From: an uncultured Fibrobacter sp.
Lineage (GTDB): Bacteria; Fibrobacterota; Fibrobacteria; Fibrobacterales; Fibrobacteraceae
NCBI GenBank assembly: GCA_947306025.1
Contig: CAMZFJ010000029.1
Location: forward strand, 1-11,127
Direction of reading: 5' to 3'
DNA: 11,127 nucleotides
The notes under the pieces are model-generated. The model did not search any database. It saw only the letters and a program-made list of their open reading frames with translations, and was not told where the DNA came from. The position numbers and the translations under genes were made by a program. This document shows, in pieces, positions 7,352 through 11,127 of this stretch. The number at the start of each line of letters is the position of its first letter. Position 1 is the first letter of the stretch.

Positions 7352-7467
7352 GTGGACATGGCCACCTTTAGGTGGGAGCGGAGCGCCGACGGAGTTTTCA
7401 ATTGCAATAAAGCGAAGCGGACACCCGTGAGCCATAAGCGGCACGGCGTGAGCGTGCCGTGTTGGCG
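7352..7467. repeat. Full repeat unit B of the intergenic mosaic
   Basis: Second copy of the unit at 7124-7240. Its first 27 bp differ at one position (GTGGACATGG against GTGGGCATGG). The same CCACCT-TT-AGGTGG hairpin lies at 7362-7375. The middle is diverged and carries the palindrome ATTGCAAT (7401-7408). The closing hairpin keeps the stem CGGCACG / CGTGCCG (7439-7459), but its loop is different (GCGTGAG). Confidence 0.8.
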
Positions 7468-7468
7468 A

Positions 7469-7513
7469 GAGTGAGGCGAAGACGGAGTCTTGTATTACAC
7501 AAGAGCCGAACGG
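7469..7513. repeat. Partial repeat unit C of the intergenic mosaic
   Basis: Matches the middle module of unit A (7148-7193): GAGTGAGGCGAAGA, a variable hairpin, then AAGAGCCGAACGG. Here the variable part is the inverted repeat TCTTGT-ATTAC-ACAAGA (7488-7504). It follows unit B directly, so modules have been reused out of order. Confidence 0.65.
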
Positions 7514-7523
7514 TGCGCAAGAA

Positions 7524-7555
7524 GGACCACCCAGGCAGGGAGACCCGGGTGATCC
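7524..7555 (-). terminator. Candidate ftsZ transcription terminator
   Basis: In ftsZ sense, GGATCACCC pairs with GGGTGGTCC over 9 bp with one G-U wobble, and the loop contains a nested GGG-TCT-CCC stem. Only TTCTT follows, so the T-run is weak. The wobble becomes a C-A mismatch on the plus strand, which supports minus-strand RNA. It lies about 130 nt after the ftsZ stop. Confidence 0.5.
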
Positions 7556-7569
7556 CTTGTGTTGTGGTA

Positions 7570-7587
7570 GGTGCGCACTCACGCACC
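7570..7587 (-). other. Stem-loop in the ftsZ 3' UTR
   Basis: GGTGCG and CGCACC pair over 6 bp around a 6-nt loop. A (GT)6 dinucleotide run sits beside it at 7589-7600, read as (AC)6 in the ftsZ transcript. No T-run follows. Confidence 0.4.
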
Positions 7588-7611
7588 CGTGTGTGTGTGT
7601 TCTTTCTCGGA

Positions 7612-7639
7612 GGCGCACTCGAAAACATTCGAACGCACC
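7612..7639 (-). other. Long wobble-rich stem-loop after ftsZ
   Basis: In ftsZ sense, GGTGCGTTCGAA, loop TGTT and TTCGAGTGCGCC form an unbroken 12-bp stem including three G-U pairs. On the plus strand those three become C-A mismatches. It starts 47 nt after the ftsZ stop and has no T-run, so an mRNA-stabilising or processing role is as likely as termination. Confidence 0.55.
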
Positions 7640-7685
7640 AGGTCGAATTTTTGGTATTACAATGTAGGCTAACCGTTATTCACGA

Positions 7686-9338
7686 TTAGAACAAGTCATT
7701 CATACGCATAAAGGCCGGCAAGTCATAATCGACGTTGCTTTCCTTAAGAGCGTCTTCGGAACCCTTCTGGTTACGCATAAAAGCAGGAGTGCCATAATCC
7801 ACTGCGCTCACCTGTTCAGTCTGAGCCGGGCGAGATTCCTGCTTGCTCAAGGAGCTTGCATAGTTGCCGTTAGAAAGCGGATCCGCATCGGCTGCACCCG
7901 GCATTTCTTCCGTTTCGCGAACGGTCTTGGTAGCCGTTGCAACAGATTCTTCGGCATAGGAAGCCTTAGCGTCAAAGTTCGGAGAAGCAAAAGACGATGC
8001 CGGAGCAAACATGGCGGCAGCTTGATTTATCGGAGTAGCCGGACGGGCAGGACTTGCATATTGCGGCATAGAAGCATAAGACGGAGCGGCAGAAACCGTG
8101 CGCTGTGTGACAGCCGGAGCAGCAACAGTCTGAGCAGCCATAGCAGCCGTCGGCATTGCAGCGGTCGGCATGGCAGCAGGCATAGCGGCAGTGGCGCGGC
8201 CAGCGAGAGCGACGAAGTTAGTCGTCGGACGCGGAGTAGCCTGCACCGGAGCAACCTGAGCCTGATAAGCAGGCTGGTATGCAGCAGCGGTATTCATTGT
8301 TGCATAACCGGCGGCAGCAGCATTGTTCGTGCCGCCGCAACCCGTTGCGATAATGGTGATGCAAACCTTGTCGCCAAGTTCCGGAAGAGTGATATCGCCG
8401 ACGATAATGTTCGGATTGCCTTCTTCGCCCACAGCGTCGTAAATGTGTTCCATTGCTTCGTTGTGTTCGAGCAAGGAGTAGTTTTCGCCATGAGAAACGT
8501 TGATAAGCACGCCAGAAGCACCCTGGATATCGATATCTTCGAGAAGCGGAGAAGAAAGAGCTGCATCGGCAGCGGCAACACCGCGGCCTTCGCCTTCTGC
8601 AGTACCCGTACCCATAAGAGCGGAACCACCCTTGAGCATAACCTTGCGGATATCAGCAAAGTCAACGTGCACGAGGCCGTGACGGAACATGATGCTGCAG
8701 ATGCTCTGCACTGCGTTACCGAGGATTTCGTCAGCCATCTTGAAGGCTTCGTCAACAGTAGCACTCTTATTCGTGTTCTGGATGAGGTTCAAGAGCTTCT
8801 TGTTTTCGATAACGATGATCGTATCAGCGGCTTCGCGGAGAGCGCGAACGCCATTCTGAGCCAAAGAATTACGGACGTTACCTTCGAAGCGGAACGGCTT
8901 TGTGACAACGGCAACCGTAAGGATGCCAAGTTCACGAGCAACCGTTGCAACGATCGGAGCAGCACCCGTACCGGTACCACCGCCCATGCCCGCCGTAACG
9001 AACACGAGGTCAGCACCCACCATGGCCTTCTTCAAGTCATCGATGTTTTCTTCGACAGCCTTGCGACCCATTTCCGGGTCCATGCCAGCACCGAGATTTC
9101 TCGTGCTCTTTTCACCGATAAGGATCTTGTGGTCGGCGAGACTCTGGTCGAGAGCCATAGCATCGGTATTGATGGCATAGTATTCTACACCTTCAATATT
9201 CATCTGCTTCATACGGTTCACAGTGTTGCCGCCGGCACCGCCGACGCCAAACACCTTCACCTTGGCGTTTCTGGATGGAGTATCGTCACCCGTGATACGA
9301 GACATAGCCTCGAAGTTGATGTTTTCAAAGTCACTCAT
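7686..9338 (-). CDS. ftsZ: Cell division protein FtsZ with two C-terminal peptides
   Basis: Tubulin-like GTPase that polymerises into the cytokinetic ring. The GTPase core covers about residues 25-335: GVGGAGGN (31-38), NTDAMAL (57-63), the tubulin signature GGGTGTG (119-125), PFRFEG (148-153), and the T7 loop VDFADI (225-230) with both catalytic Asp residues (226 and 229). The core Asn normally two residues before the first Asp is His224 here. Residues 340-510 are a low-complexity Ala/Pro/Thr/Ser linker with MPTAA repeats, making the protein 550 aa against about 380 in E. coli. The tail holds two versions of the conserved C-terminal peptide that binds FtsA and other partners: VDYGTPAFMR (513-522) and VDYDLPAFMR (536-545). 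GGGAG lies 7 nt before the ATG. The gene follows ftsA by 32 nt, and hairpins follow its stop. Confidence 0.98.
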   Translation of the reverse strand: MSDFENINFEAMSRITGDDTPSRNAKVKVFGVGGAGGNTVNRMKQMNIEGVEYYAINTDAMALDQSLADHKILIGEKSTRNLGAGMDPEMGRKAVEENIDDLKKAMVGADLVFVTAGMGGGTGTGAAPIVATVARELGILTVAVVTKPFRFEGNVRNSLAQNGVRALREAADTIIVIENKKLLNLIQNTNKSATVDEAFKMADEILGNAVQSICSIMFRHGLVHVDFADIRKVMLKGGSALMGTGTAEGEGRGVAAADAALSSPLLEDIDIQGASGVLINVSHGENYSLLEHNEAMEHIYDAVGEEGNPNIIVGDITLPELGDKVCITIIATGCGGTNNAAAAGYATMNTAAAYQPAYQAQVAPVQATPRPTTNFVALAGRATAAMPAAMPTAAMPTAAMAAQTVAAPAVTQRTVSAAPSYASMPQYASPARPATPINQAAAMFAPASSFASPNFDAKASYAEESVATATKTVRETEEMPGAADADPLSNGNYASSLSKQESRPAQTEQVSAVDYGTPAFMRNQKGSEDALKESNVDYDLPAFMRMNDLF

Positions 9339-9345
9339 AGTTTAT

Positions 9346-9350
9346 CTCCC
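9346..9350 (-). promoter_or_regulatory. RBS of ftsZ
   Basis: GGGAG lies 7 nt before the ATG at 9338, inside the 32-nt ftsA-ftsZ gap. It fixes the start; no room for a full promoter is seen in the gap itself, though one could lie inside ftsA. Confidence 0.75.
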
Positions 9351-9370
9351 TGATTTGAGTGGTTTAACAA

Positions 9371-10612
9371 TTAAAAGTAAGTCTTGATGATGTCGCGAAT
9401 GCGTTGCATACCCTTCTTCACAGAAACAAGTAATTGGGTATCCGTGTCACGCTGTTTTCTTTCGCGATGTTTCTTGTTCGCGTAGTACAAGAGGCCAATA
9501 CCTGTTGCGTAAGACGGATTCTGGAACGCTTCCTGAATGCCGCTCATGCCTCTCGGCTTGCCGATATGGACAGGCTTCTTGAATACTTTAGCTGCAATTT
9601 CTTCAATTCCCGGAAGGTTACAGCAGCCACCCGTAAGCACGATACCGCCATCAATAACGGTATCCAAGTGGTGCTTTTCCAGATCCTTCGCCAAAAGCTT
9701 GAATATTTCAGCAACACGTGCTGTAATAATTTGTGCTAAAAGTTTACGAGAACAAAGAACTTCTCCACGGTCACCCACACCTGGGACCGGGAAGGTTTCA
9801 TCTTCAATCAAATTGTTGAGCGAGCAGGTGCCATACTTTTTCTTGAGTTCTTCGGCCTTTGTCAAAGAGACCGGAACCTTAAGGCACTTGCTAATATCAC
9901 TTGTTATAATGTTACCGGCCATGTCAAGCGATGCCGTGTAACGCACGGAATCCTTTACAAAAACAGCCACATCGGCAGAACCTGCACCAATGTCAATCAA
10001 CGCCACACCGAGTTCGCGTTCATCGTTCGAAAGAACGGCAGATGCAGCGGCAAGCGGTTCCAGAACAAAACCGGCAACGTTAAGGCCAGCACGATTGACA
10101 CACTTGGCAATATCCTGGAGAGCGTTCGGGCGCGAGGTAACCACCTGAACTTCCACACCCAAGCGGCGGCCAGAATAGCCCTTGGGATTGCGGATACCCG
10201 TTCTGTCATCCAGCGTATATTCACCCGGGAATACATGGATGATTTCGCCAGCCTTGTCGGGAAGCGTACTTGCAAGCCTCTGGACGTTCACGATATCTTC
10301 ATCGCGAACTTCATTTGTCGGTAACGAAACAAGTCCCTTGTAGCTGTAAGACGACACATGCTTACCCGCAATGCCTACATAGACATCGCGCACATCGACT
10401 CCCGCCGATGATTCAAGCATATGGACGGCCTTCTGCAACGTTTCGACGACAGAATCGTATTCATCGGACGATTCCAGCGGGAAGTCGCCGCATTCCACGA
10501 CTCGGACGGATTCACCTTCCGAAATGCCGACAAACAAATTTACTTTCGAGGCGCCAATATCGAGCCCGAAAATATAGTCCTCTTTTTTGACCATTTGCTT
10601 ATTGTCATCCAT
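9371..10612 (-). CDS. ftsA: Cell division protein FtsA
   Basis: Actin-like ATPase that tethers FtsZ filaments to the inner membrane and helps recruit later divisome proteins. Visible in 413 residues: phosphate-1 motif GLDIGASKVNLFVG (16-29), the 1C-type region around VYVGIAGKHV (78-86), phosphate-2 motif DIGAGSADVAVF (207-218), adenosine motif LTGGCCNLPG (326-335), and a C-terminal amphipathic helix after a charged, probably flexible stretch (379-392). The helix, with VKKGMQRIRDIIKTYF at the end, matches the FtsA membrane-targeting sequence in place and character. The length is typical (E. coli FtsA is 420 aa). The first ATG is preferred over Met7 because AGAGGTG stands 5 nt before it. The start overlaps the ftsQ stop by 8 nt, which suggests translational coupling. 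Confidence 0.97.
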   Translation of the reverse strand: MDDNKQMVKKEDYIFGLDIGASKVNLFVGISEGESVRVVECGDFPLESSDEYDSVVETLQKAVHMLESSAGVDVRDVYVGIAGKHVSSYSYKGLVSLPTNEVRDEDIVNVQRLASTLPDKAGEIIHVFPGEYTLDDRTGIRNPKGYSGRRLGVEVQVVTSRPNALQDIAKCVNRAGLNVAGFVLEPLAAASAVLSNDERELGVALIDIGAGSADVAVFVKDSVRYTASLDMAGNIITSDISKCLKVPVSLTKAEELKKKYGTCSLNNLIEDETFPVPGVGDRGEVLCSRKLLAQIITARVAEIFKLLAKDLEKHHLDTVIDGGIVLTGGCCNLPGIEEIAAKVFKKPVHIGKPRGMSGIQEAFQNPSYATGIGLLYYANKKHRERKQRDTDTQLLVSVKKGMQRIRDIIKTYF

Positions 10613-11127
10613 TGGTACACCTCTTATCGATGTTTTTTATATACGCAAATCCATGAAATCTCATATCGACCTCGCTAGCGCAAAGGAAGTCTCTCCTAAA
10701 GCCCTTGCCGATAGCATCATACAAAGTAAACAAATCCTTATCCCAATTCGATTCCGGGAACATCACGCGGAATCCGACATCCTTGAAGTACACTTCAAAC
10801 GCCCGGTCATTCTCGGACCAGCCCACCTGCGAAACGCGCTCATAGAGCGGCTTGTTCAGATTGAGCATGGTTGACAAGAATGCAGCCACCTGCTTGACCT
10901 TTCCCAAGGATTCCGTTTCAAGAATCGGCAAATGGAGCGCCGTCATCATAGACATCGGAAGCGAAAGACCTCTTTCGGAATAGACCGTAGCCTTGCCGTC
11001 TTCAAGCACCGACAAAATCGGGGACGCTTCTTGAATCTTGATGTACAAAGACGACGGGAACTTGCTTTCGACTTCGGCAGAATGAATCAGCGGAATCTGC
11101 AAAAGCGATTTCCTGACAGAATCTGCA
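10605..11127 (-). CDS. ftsQ: Cell division protein FtsQ, 3' part
   Basis: C-terminal part of FtsQ, a bitopic divisome protein whose extracytoplasmic POTRA and beta domains contact FtsB/FtsL. The frame stays open to the window edge (last visible codons read ADSVRKSLL before QIPLIHSAEV), so the start and membrane helix lie outside. The segment with VRKSL, HSAEVESKFPSSLYIKI and then EASPILSVL matches the end of the POTRA domain, where FtsQ proteins have a pattern like W-V-x-x-A-x-V-x-R-x-x-P-x-x-L-x-[IV]-x-[IV]. The rest has the usual low conservation of the beta domain. Identification rests on this pattern plus position directly before ftsA and ftsZ. A TTG at 11100-11102 could be read as a start but lies within the conserved region, so I reject it. 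Confidence 0.88.
   Translation of the reverse strand, partial: ADSVRKSLLQIPLIHSAEVESKFPSSLYIKIQEASPILSVLEDGKATVYSERGLSLPMSMMTALHLPILETESLGKVKQVAAFLSTMLNLNKPLYERVSQVGWSENDRAFEVYFKDVGFRVMFPESNWDKDLFTLYDAIGKGFRRDFLCASEVDMRFHGFAYIKNIDKRCTNG
10618..10624 (-). promoter_or_regulatory. RBS of ftsA inside ftsQ
   Basis: AGAGGTG lies 5 nt before the ftsA ATG at 10612, within the last codons of ftsQ. It favours this ATG over the in-frame Met codon at 10594, which has no comparable site. Confidence 0.75.

Larger units (their letters stand above)
6894..7685. other. Long gene-free region with repeat mosaic
   Basis: About 790 bp between the ftsZ stop and the barrel start. From low to high coordinates it holds: an A/T-rich stretch with a 14-bp palindrome (6894-6970), the shared motif at 6990-7018, a mosaic of imperfect repeats with many small hairpins (about 7033-7513), three hairpins likely belonging to the ftsZ 3' UTR (7524-7639), and a plain stretch to the ftsZ stop. 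Open frames here run across the repeats on both strands, have no family signature and no good ribosome binding site, so I call no gene. Confidence 0.75.

Noticed and set aside
7051..7513. Possible CRISPR array
   Set aside because: Repeat copies are few, of unequal length and spacing, with modules reused out of order; there are no uniform spacers and no cas genes.
7589..7600. (GT)6 run as a phase-variation tract
   Set aside because: It is short and not inside or directly upstream of a gene, so slippage would have no clear effect.
7232..7628. Several overlapping open frames of 76-100 codons in the repeat mosaic, both strands
   Set aside because: They are translations of the repeats and hairpins, with composition unlike a folded protein and no convincing ribosome binding site.
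8022..9353. A 443-codon open frame on the plus strand opposite ftsZ
   Set aside because: It lies fully antisense to ftsZ, its translation is Ser/Arg/His-rich with no family signature, and the openness is explained by the codon bias of ftsZ.
11100..11102. TTG as the start of ftsQ
   Set aside because: The reading frame continues to the window edge and the conserved POTRA-end pattern begins upstream of this codon.

Overview
The window reads as a chromosomal segment from a Fibrobacter-type bacterium (phylum Fibrobacterota). Two facts point there. Two adjacent genes are built almost entirely from tandem copies of the Fibrobacter succinogenes major paralogous domain (FISUMP, Pfam Fib_succ_major). 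They lie beside a ftsQ-ftsA-ftsZ division cluster. All six recognisable genes are on the minus strand, so transcription runs from high to low coordinates.

Right part (about 7686-11127): the 3' portion of ftsQ, running off the window edge, then ftsA (overlapping ftsQ by 8 nt) and ftsZ (32 nt further on). This is the usual end of a division and cell wall (dcw) cluster. FtsQ is the periplasmic-facing divisome protein, FtsA the actin-like membrane anchor and FtsZ the tubulin-like ring polymer. FtsZ is unusual: it is 550 residues long, has an Ala-rich linker of about 170 residues, carries His where the T7 loop normally has Asn, and ends with two copies of the conserved C-terminal peptide (VDYxxPAFMR) that normally occurs once.

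Middle (6894-7685): about 790 bp without a credible gene. Next to ftsZ are three hairpins, two of which pair fully only in the ftsZ-sense RNA because of G-U wobbles, so they look like a structured 3' UTR or terminator region. Beyond them is a mosaic of imperfect repeats rich in small inverted repeats; one unit of about 117 bp occurs twice and parts of it occur again. An A/T-rich stretch with a perfect 14-bp palindrome lies just upstream of the next gene.

Left part (128-6893): a likely three-gene unit. First comes a predicted outer-membrane beta-barrel of 523 aa, then a secreted protein of 1039 aa with five FISUMP domains, then a lipoprotein of 656 aa with three FISUMP domains. The last two genes are only 14 nt apart. 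My inference is a cell-surface system in which a barrel and two multi-domain binding or display proteins work together; the ligand is unknown. A similar short sequence motif and hairpin-rich intergenic DNA flank this block on both sides (77-113 and 6990-7017), so it may be a cassette set next to the division cluster. No tRNA, rRNA, CRISPR array or transposase was found.
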